Shown in pieces: positions 1 through 8,193 of a stretch of 64,000 bases of DNA. The stretch covers positions 124,001-188,000 of the forward strand of contig NZ_BONX01000003.1 of the NCBI RefSeq assembly GCF_016862935.1, in the 5' to 3' direction. A program made the translations under genes and the position numbers. How positions within the stretch are numbered: the stretch's first letter is position 1; every line of letters starts with the position of its first letter. This stretch comes from Plantactinospora mayteni (lineage in GTDB: Bacteria; Actinomycetota; Actinomycetes; Mycobacteriales; Micromonosporaceae). A model generated the notes under the pieces. The model searched no databases. It was not told where the DNA came from and was given only the letters and a program-made list of their open reading frames with translations.

Positions 1-1203
1 CCCGTACACGACTTCAGCGTCGTCGACCAGGTCTACGATCTGGTGCTCGAGGCCGGGCTGCGGCCGGTGGTCGAGCTCGGTTTCATGCCCCGCGAACTGG
101 CCAGCGACCCGACCCGGACGGTGTTCGGGTACGCCGCCGTCGTCTCACCGCCGAAGGACTGGGACCGGTGGGGCGACCTGGTCCGCGCACTCGTCCGCCA
201 CCTCCTCGACCGGTACGGCGACACCGTGCTGACCTGGGACTTCGAGGTGTGGAACGAGGCGAACCTGGAGGTCTTCTGGTCCGGTGACCAGGAGGAGTGG
301 ATGCGGCTCTACGACGTGACCGCCCGAGCCGTGAAGGAGGTCGACCCGCGGATCCCCGTCGGCGGCCCCTCCTCGGCCGCGGCGGGCTGGGTCGACGCGC
401 TGCTGGAGCACGCCGGCCGCGCCGGCACCCCGGTCGACTTCGTCAGCACCCACACCTACGGCAGTCCCCCGCTGGACCTGCGGCCGACGCTACGCCGGCT
501 CGGCTTCCCGGACGCCCGGATCCTGTGGACCGAGTGGGGTGTCACCCCGACCCACTTCCACCCGGTCAACGACGGCATGTCGGCGGCGACGTTCCTGCTC
601 AGTGGCATGCGTTCGGCGGCCGGCCGGGTCGACGCGCTGTCCTACTGGGTGGCCAGCGACCACTTCGAGGAACTCGGCCGCCCGCCTCGGCTGCTGCACG
701 GCGGCTTCGGCCTGCTCACCGTCGGCGGCATCGCCAAGCCCCGCTACCACGCGCTGTGGATGCTTGCCCGGCTCGGTGACACCGAACTGCCGGTACGGGC
801 GTCCGGCGACGGCGCCGACGGGCTGGTGCAGAGCTGGGCCAGCCGCCGGACGGATGGCAGCCTGGCGATACTCGTCTGGGTGTCAACGCTCGACCAGTCG
901 AAACGGGACGGTGAGCCGAGCCTGGCCCGGCGGATCCGGCTCGCCGTCGAGGGCGCCGCCGGCCGTCCGGTACGGATCACCCGGCTGGACCGCGGGCACG
1001 GCGACGTCACCACGCTCGCCGCTCAGCTCGGCGTCGACGACTGGCCGACCGAGACGCAGTGGGCGGCGTTGCGGGCAGCCGACTCGCTGACGGTCGAGGA
1101 GCTCGGGGCGGCGCGGAACGGCGCGGCCACCAACGCGGCGGTGATCGAGCTGGAGCTGCCACAGCCGGGTGCCGTACTCGTCGAACTCGACGCCCGGCCG
1201 TAA
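1..1203 (+). CDS. GH39 family glycosidase (beta-xylosidase-like), 5' end outside the window
   Basis: The reading frame is open from the first base, so the start lies upstream and about 400 C-terminal residues are visible. The stretch VVELGFMP followed by FEVWNEAN matches the GH39 (beta-xylosidase/alpha-iduronidase) barrel, where the Glu of the WNE motif is the acid/base. TEWGVTPT further on fits the nucleophile strand. The barrel is followed by a C-terminal beta-sandwich region, as usual in GH39. It is likely to hydrolyse xylose- or related sugar-containing oligosaccharides, probably inside the cell because no export signal is visible in this part. It converges with the ABC transporter operon that starts beyond 6.8 kb, which suggests that imported oligosaccharides are its substrate. 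Family assignment is secure; the exact substrate is not. Confidence 0.85.
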   Translation, partial: PVHDFSVVDQVYDLVLEAGLRPVVELGFMPRELASDPTRTVFGYAAVVSPPKDWDRWGDLVRALVRHLLDRYGDTVLTWDFEVWNEANLEVFWSGDQEEWMRLYDVTARAVKEVDPRIPVGGPSSAAAGWVDALLEHAGRAGTPVDFVSTHTYGSPPLDLRPTLRRLGFPDARILWTEWGVTPTHFHPVNDGMSAATFLLSGMRSAAGRVDALSYWVASDHFEELGRPPRLLHGGFGLLTVGGIAKPRYHALWMLARLGDTELPVRASGDGADGLVQSWASRRTDGSLAILVWVSTLDQSKRDGEPSLARRIRLAVEGAAGRPVRITRLDRGHGDVTTLAAQLGVDDWPTETQWAALRAADSLTVEELGAARNGAATNAAVIELELPQPGAVLVELDARP

Positions 1204-1323
1204 CCGGCCACCGGGTCCGCGCGGCACACCGCCGGCGGGCCCGGCTCCGGGACCGGCGCCCGTGCTCCAGGCGCCGGTCCTGCTCCGGTCGTCACCCCGC
1301 CACCGAGCGCCGGCCAACACCCG

Positions 1324-3210
1324 TCATCCGGGGCGGCGTGCCGCCGAGAACGGGTTGGGGATGGAGTCCAGCAACAGCCGGGTGTAGTCGTCGCGGGCCG
1401 CGCCGACGACCTCCAGGGTCGGGCCCTGCTCCACGAGGTCGCCGTGGTTGAGCACCAACACCTCGTCGGCGAGCAGCCGCGCGCTGAGCAGGTCGTGGGT
1501 GATGTAGAGCATGGCCAACCGCCGGGTCCGCACCAGCTTGCCGAGGAGTTCGAGGATCTCCGCGCGGATCGACACGTCCAGCATGGAGACGGGTTCGTCG
1601 GCGATCAGGATCTCCGGCTCGGGCGCCAACGCGCGGGCCGTCACCACCCGCTGCCGCTGCCCGCCGGAGAGTTGGTGCGGGAGCTTGTCCAGGAACTGCC
1701 CGGCCGGAGCGAGCCCGACGCTCTCCAGCAGCTCGGCGGCCCGCTCCCGGACCGCCGGACCACGCAGGCCGTGATAGTTCACCAGCGGGCGGGACAGGGC
1801 GTACCCGACGGTCCGGGTGGGGTTCAGCGCGCTGAACGGATCCTGGAAGATCATTTGTACGTGCCGGCGGTAGTCGCGCAACGCCCGGCCGCGCAGCCGG
1901 TCGACGCGTACCTCGGTCGTCGAGTCGGCGGCGGTGAACCGGACCTGACCGGACGTCGGGCGTTCGACGCCGGTGACCAGCCGGGCGATCGTGGTCTTGC
2001 CACTGCCGCTCTGCCCGACCAGCGCGGTCACCCGCCCCGGTCGCAACGCCAGGGAGACGCCACGTACCGCGTCCACAGAGGTGGTCCGCAGGCCGCGCCG
2101 GGTGGTGTAGCGCTTGGTGACGTCGTCGACTAGGAGCACGGGGTCACCGACCGCCTGCTCCGGCGGGGGGTCTGCGGACCGGTCCAGCCCGGCCGCCGCC
2201 GGGAACCCGACGAACACCGGCAGTCCGGGCCCGGCGCCGGCGGGCGTCCGTGGCAGCCGACCATCCTGGGCGACGAGGCAGCGCACCAACCCACCGTCAT
2301 CGGGCCGCAGTTCCGGCCGCCGTTGCCCACAGGCATCCTCGGCGTACGGGCAGCGCGGCGTGAACCGGCAGCCGGGCTGCTCGACGGAGAGGTCGGGCGG
2401 CCGGCCCGGGATGTAGCTGACCCGTACCTCGGCCGACCGGGGATCGGCGTACGACCCGAGCAGTCCCCGGGTGTAGGGGTGCTGGGCCTCCCGCACCAGG
2501 TCCGGGGCGGGGCGGTCCTCGACGATCTCCCCGGCGTACATCACCATCACCCGGTCGGCCATCTCCAGCACCGTACCGAGGTCGTGGCTGATGAACAGGA
2601 CGGCGAAGCCGAGTTCGTGGCGGAGCGTCGCCAGCCGGTCGAGGATGTTGCGCTGGACGACGACGTCCAACCCGGTGGTCGGCTCGTCGAGCAGCACCAG
2701 GCGCGGGCGCAGGGCGAGCGCGAGGGCGAGCGCCACCCGCTGCCGCATCCCGCCGGAGAGCTCGTGTGGGTACGCCCTGAGCACCCCCGGGTCCAGCGAC
2801 ACCATCCGCAGCAGCTCGACGACCCGCGCCCCGACCTCCTCGCCGACCCGGTGCGCGGCGAACGTCTCGGCGAACTGCGCCTCGATCCGGAGCACCGGGT
2901 TCAACGAGTTCATGCTGCTCTGGAAGACGGTGGACAGGTTGGTCCAGCGCAGCCCGCGCAGCCGTTCCTCGTCGGCCCCGGTCAGGTCGACGCCGTCCAG
3001 GACGACCCGGCCACCGCTGATCCGGGCCGGCGGGGAGAGCAGCCGCAGTATGCCGTTGCCCAGCGTCGACTTGCCGCAGCCGGACTCGCCGAGCAGCCCC
3101 ACGAACTCGCCCTCGCGGATGCGGAACGACACGTCCTGGACCGCTCGGGTGACCGGGGCGTCGCGCGGGGCGTACGTGACGGAGAGGTTCTCGACCTCCA
3201 GCAACGCCAT
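1324..3210 (-). CDS. Tandem ATP-binding subunit of an oligopeptide/oligosaccharide ABC transporter (DppD-DppF fusion)
   Basis: Two complete ABC ATPase domains lie in one 628-residue chain. The N-terminal half has Walker A GESGCGKST and signature LSGGMRQRV. The C-terminal half has Walker A GQSGSGKTT and signature LSGGQRQRV. Each half is followed by Walker B and a switch His. An oligopeptide-type C-terminal extension with clustered Cys (CRFTPRCPYAEDAC) closes the first half, as in DppD/OppD. The chosen start (MALLEVENLS) begins exactly where the ATPase fold starts; the open frame continues 31 codons upstream through a repeat element that is not coding. It is the last gene of the minus-strand operon regulator-SBP-permease-permease-ATPase and energises uptake. 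The 96 bases before it hold the repeat described at 3209. Confidence 0.9.
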   Translation of the reverse strand: MALLEVENLSVTYAPRDAPVTRAVQDVSFRIREGEFVGLLGESGCGKSTLGNGILRLLSPPARISGGRVVLDGVDLTGADEERLRGLRWTNLSTVFQSSMNSLNPVLRIEAQFAETFAAHRVGEEVGARVVELLRMVSLDPGVLRAYPHELSGGMRQRVALALALALRPRLVLLDEPTTGLDVVVQRNILDRLATLRHELGFAVLFISHDLGTVLEMADRVMVMYAGEIVEDRPAPDLVREAQHPYTRGLLGSYADPRSAEVRVSYIPGRPPDLSVEQPGCRFTPRCPYAEDACGQRRPELRPDDGGLVRCLVAQDGRLPRTPAGAGPGLPVFVGFPAAAGLDRSADPPPEQAVGDPVLLVDDVTKRYTTRRGLRTTSVDAVRGVSLALRPGRVTALVGQSGSGKTTIARLVTGVERPTSGQVRFTAADSTTEVRVDRLRGRALRDYRRHVQMIFQDPFSALNPTRTVGYALSRPLVNYHGLRGPAVRERAAELLESVGLAPAGQFLDKLPHQLSGGQRQRVVTARALAPEPEILIADEPVSMLDVSIRAEILELLGKLVRTRRLAMLYITHDLLSARLLADEVLVLNHGDLVEQGPTLEVVGAARDDYTRLLLDSIPNPFSAARRPG

Positions 3211-3304
3211 TGAACCTTTTTCCACCTCCCCTTGCGGTTCGTCGGACCGCAAGGTCGGACGCGGTGTGTGAGCGCCGCGCGGTTCAGGTTGAAAAAGGTT
3301 CATT
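3209..3304. repeat. Interspersed repeat with terminal inverted repeats, copy 1
   Basis: The segment begins CATTGAACCTTTTTCCACC and ends GGTTGAAAAAGGTTCATTG, so its ends are inverted repeats of about 19 bp with one or two mismatches. Inside is an 8-bp hairpin stem CTTGCGGT/ACCGCAAG. A second copy lies at 30348-30440, sharing TCCACCTCCCC near the left end and GAGCGCCGCGCGGTTCAG near the right end. It occupies nearly the whole gap between the second permease gene and the ATPase gene. I see no open frame that needs it. It looks like a miniature inverted-repeat element or a structured intergenic repeat. Confidence 0.7.
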
Positions 3305-3306
3305 GC

Positions 3307-4236
3307 TCAGTCCTCCCGCAGGTGTGGGTTGCTCAGCGCGTCGATGCCGAAGTTGATCAACGTGAACGACGTGATCAGCAGGGCCAGCGCCGCGCCGGGC
3401 GCGATCAGCCAGGCCCACTGACCACTGAGCAGCGCCCCGCCGAGACTGGCCTGGTTGAGCATCGTTCCCCAGCTCACGGTCTGCGGGTCGCCGAGGCCCA
3501 GGAAGGCCAGCCCGGCCTCGCCGCCGATCGCGCCCAGCGCCGCGCCCATGAACCCGACGACGATCAGGGACGTCATGTTCGGCACGATCTCGTGGGCGAT
3601 GATCCGCGCGGTCCGGTCCCCGGCGAACCGGGCCGCCGTGATGTAGTCGCGGGTGCGCAGGGTGATGATCTGCGACCGCTTGATCCGGGCGCCGTACGCC
3701 CACCCGGTCACGCTGATCACCAGGATGATCAGGGTGAGACCGCGGACCGGCGAGTACGCCGCCAGCGTCACCATCAGCGGCAGCGCCGGCACCACCAGCC
3801 CGAGGTTGATGAAGAACGAGAGCACCTCGTCCAGCCAGCCCCCCAGGTAGCCGGCGGTCAACCCGACGACGAGTCCGATGACCGTACAGAGCAGGCCGGC
3901 GGCGATCCCGACGACCAGCGAGGTGCGGGCCCCGAAGACGAGTTGGGCGAAGACGTCCTCGCCCAGCGCCGTCGTACCGAGCCAGTGCGCGGCGCTGGGA
4001 CCCGCCGACGTGTCGAAGTCGTCGTCGCGCGGGTCGTACCGGCCGATCACCGGGGCGAAGATCGCCACCAGTACGAACCCGGCCAGCATCAGCAGACCGA
4101 GCCGGCACTTCCCGTTCCGCCAGAGGATCACGAACCAGCCCGGCAGCCGGGTGCCCCGGCCCAGTACCCGGGTCGCGACCTGCACCGCCTCGGTGTCGGC
4201 ACCGGGAGCCCTGACCGCGGGAACCGGCGTGCTCAT
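3307..4236 (-). CDS. ABC transporter permease, DppC type
   Basis: This 309-residue integral membrane protein has an N-terminal cytoplasmic tail, a first membrane helix (LLMLAGFVLVAIFAPVIG) and the periplasmic signature DDDFDTSAGPSAAHWLGTT that is typical of DppC/OppC. A block of further helices follows, with the permease coupling loop at GDRTARIIAHEIVPN. The start is the ATG inside ATGTCGACTCG at 4236, which overlaps the stop of the upstream permease by four bases and indicates translational coupling. A longer open frame upstream is only out-of-frame reading of the partner permease. With the DppB-like subunit it forms the membrane channel. Confidence 0.93.
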   Translation of the reverse strand: MSTPVPAVRAPGADTEAVQVATRVLGRGTRLPGWFVILWRNGKCRLGLLMLAGFVLVAIFAPVIGRYDPRDDDFDTSAGPSAAHWLGTTALGEDVFAQLVFGARTSLVVGIAAGLLCTVIGLVVGLTAGYLGGWLDEVLSFFINLGLVVPALPLMVTLAAYSPVRGLTLIILVISVTGWAYGARIKRSQIITLRTRDYITAARFAGDRTARIIAHEIVPNMTSLIVVGFMGAALGAIGGEAGLAFLGLGDPQTVSWGTMLNQASLGGALLSGQWAWLIAPGAALALLITSFTLINFGIDALSNPHLRED

Positions 4237-5228
4237 GTCGACTCGGCCCTTCTGACCCGGGGATCCAGTACGCCGTAGAGGACGTCGGCGAGGAAGTTGG
4301 CCACCAGCACCCCGATCGTGGTGAACAGGAAGATCGCCTGCATCAGCGGGAAGTCGCGGTTGGAGACCGCTTCGAGCAGCAGCCGACCCATGCCCGGATA
4401 GTTGAAGACGCTCTCGACGAGTACGGTGCCGCCGAGGATGCCGCCGAGCGCGATGGCGAACCCGGTGACGTTGGGCAGGATCGCGAGCCGGGCGCCGTAG
4501 GTGAGGGCGATCCGGCGCCGGGGCAGCCCCCGGGCGAGGGCCAGCCGGGCGTGGTCCTCCCCCAGGCTCTGCACCATGTTGTTGCGCATTCCGATGATCC
4601 AGCCGATCGGCCCGGTGATCAGCAGGGCCGTCGCCGGCAGCACGCTGTGCTGGATGGCGTCGGAGACGAACAGCCAACTCCAGCCCGGCGTGCTGCCGCC
4701 GCCGTACCCGCCGCGCTCCGGGAACCAGCGCAGCGTGATCGCGAACACGTAGATGAGCAGCAGCGCCAGCCAGAAGAACGGGAGCGTACCGAGGAAGGTG
4801 GAACCGAGCGTGATGATCGAGTCGACCCGGCTGTTGCGCCGGTAGGCGGCCCAGGTGCCGAGCAGCGTGCCGACCACGAACGAGATGACCTGGGTGACCC
4901 CGACCAGGATGACGGTCCAGAGCAGGGTCTGCCCGATCATGTGCGTCACGCTGTACGGGAAGTAGCTGTACGACACCCCGAAGTCGCCCCGGGCCACCGC
5001 ACCGAGGTACTGGACGTACTGCTCCAGCAGGCTGCCGTCCGGCGCACCCAGCATGATCCGGACCGCCCGTACCTGGGCCGGATCGATGGCCTCGTTCCGC
5101 CCCGCCAGCCGGGACACGATGGCCTCGGCCGGATCGCCCGGCTGGAGCCGGGGGATCAGGAAGTTGAGGGTCACCGCCGCCCACAGGGTGGCGACGAAGA
5201 AGGCGAAGCGCCGGACGAAGTAGAGCAT
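4233..5228 (-). CDS. ABC transporter permease, DppB type
   Basis: This 331-residue permease has the expected N-terminal signal-anchor helix (FVRRFAFFVATLWAAVTLNF) followed by PRLQPGDPAEAI, a hallmark of DppB/OppB. At least five more membrane spans and the coupling loop EDHARLALARGLPRRRIAL follow. It overlaps the substrate-binding protein gene by one base and the next permease by four, so the three genes are one translational unit. Family 5 transporters of this kind import di- and oligopeptides, but in glycosidase loci they often import plant-derived oligosaccharides. The GH39 and GH35 neighbours and the LacI gene favour sugar. Confidence 0.93.
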   Translation of the reverse strand: MLYFVRRFAFFVATLWAAVTLNFLIPRLQPGDPAEAIVSRLAGRNEAIDPAQVRAVRIMLGAPDGSLLEQYVQYLGAVARGDFGVSYSYFPYSVTHMIGQTLLWTVILVGVTQVISFVVGTLLGTWAAYRRNSRVDSIITLGSTFLGTLPFFWLALLLIYVFAITLRWFPERGGYGGGSTPGWSWLFVSDAIQHSVLPATALLITGPIGWIIGMRNNMVQSLGEDHARLALARGLPRRRIALTYGARLAILPNVTGFAIALGGILGGTVLVESVFNYPGMGRLLLEAVSNRDFPLMQAIFLFTTIGVLVANFLADVLYGVLDPRVRRAEST

Positions 5229-6892
5229 CAGGAGCTGCCGGCCGGCCGCAGGTTGGTGATGATCAGCAGGTTGTCACCGGGGTTGGCGTACGGGTTCTCT
5301 TCACTGGGCCAGCCGACCGCCTTCTTGGTGCGGTACTGGAACCACTTGGCGCCGTACCAGAGCGGGATCATCGGCACCTGGTCCATCATGATCCGGGAGA
5401 GGTCGGCGACGGCCGCCTTCTGCGCGTTCTCGTCGGTGGCCACCTTCAGCGCCTGGATGAGCTGGTCGGTGCGCGGGTCGGTCCACCGGACGAAGTTGTT
5501 GGCCGCCTTCTTGCCGATCGGGGCGGACTGGTCGCTCGCCAGCGGCGCCTGGAAGTTGGTGAACATGTTGCAGCTTCCGCCGTGTACTCCGAACAGCGCG
5601 TCGTAGCTGCCGATCGCACGGTCGTTCTCGTACGACTCCGGGGTCGGCGTCTGGGTCTGCACGGTGAATCCGAGTTCGGTCAGGTTCTCGGTGACGATCC
5701 GGGCGGCCTGCACCCAGTCGGTCCAACTCCCGGGCACCTTGAACGTGAAGGTGATCGGCTTGCCGTCCTTGCCCAGTCGCTTGCCCTCGGCGTTCTTGGG
5801 GTAGCCGGCCGCGGTGAGGTCGGCGTCGGCCTTCGCCGGGTCGTAGCCGAGCACGCCCTGGTTGGGGATGTCCGGCGGGAGCCACCCGGCCTGGCCGGGC
5901 ACGATCAGCCCGGTCTGGCTGGCCGGCTTGACGTACCCGAACTGGGCCTTGTCGGAGATCTCCTGCCGGTCGAAGGCGGTGGTCAGCGCCCGCCGGAACG
6001 CCAGGTCGTCGAAGGGCGCCCTGGTCAGGTTCAGGTAGACGCTGATGGTGCCGCCGGGCGGGTACCAGTAGTGGTTGAATTCCGGGTCCCGGTCGACGTA
6101 CGCCTTCTTGATGTCGGGGACGAACATCCCGTTGTGGTCATACTCGCCGCGGCTCAGCTTGAGCTGGTCGATCTGGCCGCCGCCGTCACCGTTGTGGAAC
6201 CGGATCTCGTTGACCTTGATCTTGTCGGCCTGCCAGTAGTTCGGGTTGCGGGCGATCGTCAACTGCTGCGGGTTGAACGCCTTGACGGTGAACGAACCGG
6301 TGCCGACCGGGTCGGTCGCGTTGGTGAAGGTCACCGGGTCGGACACTGTGGACCAGATGTGCTTCGGCACGATCTGCAACTCGCTGACCAGGAGGAAGGC
6401 CGACGCGCCCGGCTCGGTGAAGGTCATCGTCACGGTACGCGGGTCGTCGGCGACGACGGCGCTGAGATAGCGCCAGACGCCGGTGCTGTCCAGCGCCTGG
6501 TGCTGCTTGAGCAGGTTGAAGCTGAACGCGACGTCGTCGGCACCGAACGGCTTGCCGTCGGTCCACTTCACCCCCTCCCGGATGGTGAAGACCAGGGTCT
6601 TCGGGTCCTTCCAGGTGTACGCCGTGGCCAGCCAGGGCTTGGGCTCGCAGTGGTACTTGTCGAAGACCATCAGCGGCTCGAAGAGGTAGCCGACCGCGCC
6701 CAGCGCGGTGGCCGGAAGGTAGGGGTTGTAGTTGGCCTGCGGGTTGCTCCCGCCACCGAACCCCCCGTAGTCGAGATAGTCGACCATGCCGTCGGCGGTC
6801 GTGGTGGAGCCCTGCTGTTCTGTGCCGGTGCAACCGGCGGCGGCCAACGCCACCGCCAGCGCGAGCGCGGTGATCCGGAGCGGCTTCTTCAC
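5228..6892 (-). CDS. Solute-binding lipoprotein, family 5 (SBP_bac_5)
   Basis: This is a 554-residue secreted lipoprotein. Its signal peptide has a basic start (MKKPLR), a hydrophobic core and a lipobox AAGC at residues 18-21 that anchors it to the membrane. The mature part shows family 5 features, including WKDPKTLVFTIREGVKWTDG and FRRALTTAFDRQEI. The length is normal for the family. It captures the substrate for the two permeases encoded immediately downstream. A GGAGG-type ribosome site precedes the ATG. The ligand cannot be read from sequence; the LacI and glycosidase setting suggests an oligosaccharide rather than a peptide. Confidence 0.92.
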   Translation of the reverse strand: MKKPLRITALALAVALAAAGCTGTEQQGSTTTADGMVDYLDYGGFGGGSNPQANYNPYLPATALGAVGYLFEPLMVFDKYHCEPKPWLATAYTWKDPKTLVFTIREGVKWTDGKPFGADDVAFSFNLLKQHQALDSTGVWRYLSAVVADDPRTVTMTFTEPGASAFLLVSELQIVPKHIWSTVSDPVTFTNATDPVGTGSFTVKAFNPQQLTIARNPNYWQADKIKVNEIRFHNGDGGGQIDQLKLSRGEYDHNGMFVPDIKKAYVDRDPEFNHYWYPPGGTISVYLNLTRAPFDDLAFRRALTTAFDRQEISDKAQFGYVKPASQTGLIVPGQAGWLPPDIPNQGVLGYDPAKADADLTAAGYPKNAEGKRLGKDGKPITFTFKVPGSWTDWVQAARIVTENLTELGFTVQTQTPTPESYENDRAIGSYDALFGVHGGSCNMFTNFQAPLASDQSAPIGKKAANNFVRWTDPRTDQLIQALKVATDENAQKAAVADLSRIMMDQVPMIPLWYGAKWFQYRTKKAVGWPSEENPYANPGDNLLIITNLRPAGSS

Positions 6893-6960
6893 GGTCGGGG
6901 GCCTCCTGTGGGTACAGCCGTCCCGCGGTCCCAGCAGAACTGGAACCGCCGGATCGGTGG

Positions 6961-7005
6961 TGGTCAGGTAGGTGTGGTGCAGTGGCTGGTCAGGTAGGTG
7001 TGGTG
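6961..7005. repeat. Perfect 19-bp direct repeat in the lacI-SBP gap
   Basis: TGGTCAGGTAGGTGTGGTG occurs at 6961-6979 and again at 6987-7005, a 26-bp period. A shorter echo (GGTAGGTGGTCAGG) runs into the lacI stop region. It lies just after the lacI gene in transcription order and before the binding-protein gene. It may be a slippage product or a processing/spacing sequence; no hairpin is obvious. Confidence 0.6.
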
Positions 7006-7015
7006 GGGTAGGTGG

Positions 7016-8032
7016 TCAGGGGTTGTCGGTGGCCGGGCAGCCGCAGCTGTGCCGGATCACCAGTTCGGTCGGCAGCAGCACGTCCTCCGGCCCGCCGTCG
7101 ATCGGGTCGTCCGAAGCGGTCAGGATCCGTCGGGCGGTCTCGGCGGCCAGTTCCCGTACGGGTTGCCGGACCGTCGTCAGCCCGGGCGACACGAGGGCCG
7201 AGATCGGGGCGTCGTCGAATCCGGTGATCACGATGTCCTGTGGCACCCGCAGCCCACGCCCGAGGGCACCGACCAGTACGCCCAGCGCGGTCTCGTCGTT
7301 GGCGCAGACCACCGCCTCGGGTGCCGGCTGACCGGAGAGCAGCCGTTCCGCGGCGAGCACGCCGTCCTGTTGTTGCAGGCCCAGTCGCAGTGGCGCGTCG
7401 GGGTCGGGCAGCGACAACTCCCGGTGTGCCGCCTGGAAGCCCGCCCAGCGCTCGCTGACGTCGGGCGAGCCGTCCGGGCTGCCGACGAAGGCGAGCCGGC
7501 GCAGCCCGTGCTCGACCAGCAGGTGTCGGGTCAGTTCCGTCATCGCGGCCGTGTTCTCGGCGCGTACCGAGGGCACACCCGCCGGGCCGACCCCGGCCAG
7601 CACCACCACCGGCACCCTGCTGGCGAGTTGCCGGAGCGCCTCGTCGGAGACGGTGCCGCCGAGTACGGCCACCCCGTCGACCCGGCGGGCCATCTCCAGC
7701 ACCTGGCTGTCGGAGTCCTCCCGCAGGTGCGTACAGAGGATGTGCACGCTGGCCTGTGCCCGTACCGCCTCGGACTCGAATCCCTGGATGAGTTCGGTGA
7801 AGTAGGGCCCGGACAGGCCGGGGAAGACCAGGCCGACCGCGCCGTGCTTGCGGGCGGCGAGCGCGCGACCGAGATGGTCCGGACGGTATCCGTGTGCCTC
7901 GATGGCTTCGAGTACCCGGCGGCGCATCTCCGCCGACACCTGGCCGGTGCCGTTGGAGACCCGGGAGACGGTGGCGACGGAGACGCCGGCGAGCCGGGCG
8001 ATCTCCCGCACCGTGATCCGACTGTTGCCCAT
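7016..8032 (-). CDS. LacI family transcriptional regulator
   Basis: This 338-residue protein has a LacI helix-turn-helix at the start (TVREIARLAGVSVATVSRVSNG), a hinge helix, and a periplasmic-binding-protein-like sugar-sensing domain ending in IRHSCGC, a tail typical of actinobacterial LacI proteins. It is the first gene of the minus-strand run leading into the ABC transporter and is divergent from the GH35 gene. A near-perfect palindrome at 8062, 30 bases before its start, is a likely operator controlling both directions. The same palindrome at 10697 suggests it also controls the secreted protein downstream of GH35. The likely inducer is a sugar released by the locus enzymes. Confidence 0.93.
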   Translation of the reverse strand: MGNSRITVREIARLAGVSVATVSRVSNGTGQVSAEMRRRVLEAIEAHGYRPDHLGRALAARKHGAVGLVFPGLSGPYFTELIQGFESEAVRAQASVHILCTHLREDSDSQVLEMARRVDGVAVLGGTVSDEALRQLASRVPVVVLAGVGPAGVPSVRAENTAAMTELTRHLLVEHGLRRLAFVGSPDGSPDVSERWAGFQAAHRELSLPDPDAPLRLGLQQQDGVLAAERLLSGQPAPEAVVCANDETALGVLVGALGRGLRVPQDIVITGFDDAPISALVSPGLTTVRQPVRELAAETARRILTASDDPIDGGPEDVLLPTELVIRHSCGCPATDNP

Positions 8033-8061
8033 GGCCCCCTCGGTCCGTAACGTGCGGTTAA

Positions 8062-8077
8062 CTGAAACCGGTTACAG
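8062..8077. promoter_or_regulatory. Predicted LacI operator between lacI and the GH35 gene
   Basis: CTGAAACCGGTTACAG is a CG-centred palindrome with one mismatched pair. It matches the perfect palindrome at 10697 in 15 of 16 positions. It sits in the 161-bp gap between divergent genes, as expected for autoregulation plus control of the beta-galactosidase. Confidence 0.75.
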
Positions 8078-8193
8078 GCACCATAGGCAGGTAGCCGAAA
8101 CTTCACAAGAGCCAGCCCGCACCAACCAGAGGCCGCGCTGCCACATCCGACCGCGTACACCCGCAACGCCCCGCCCAAGAGGGAGAGAAGCCG

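Noticed and set aside
4237-5184. N-terminal extension of the DppC-type permease by about 316 residues
   Set aside because: The extension is the DppB gene read out of frame; the short start gives the normal length and a four-base coupling overlap.
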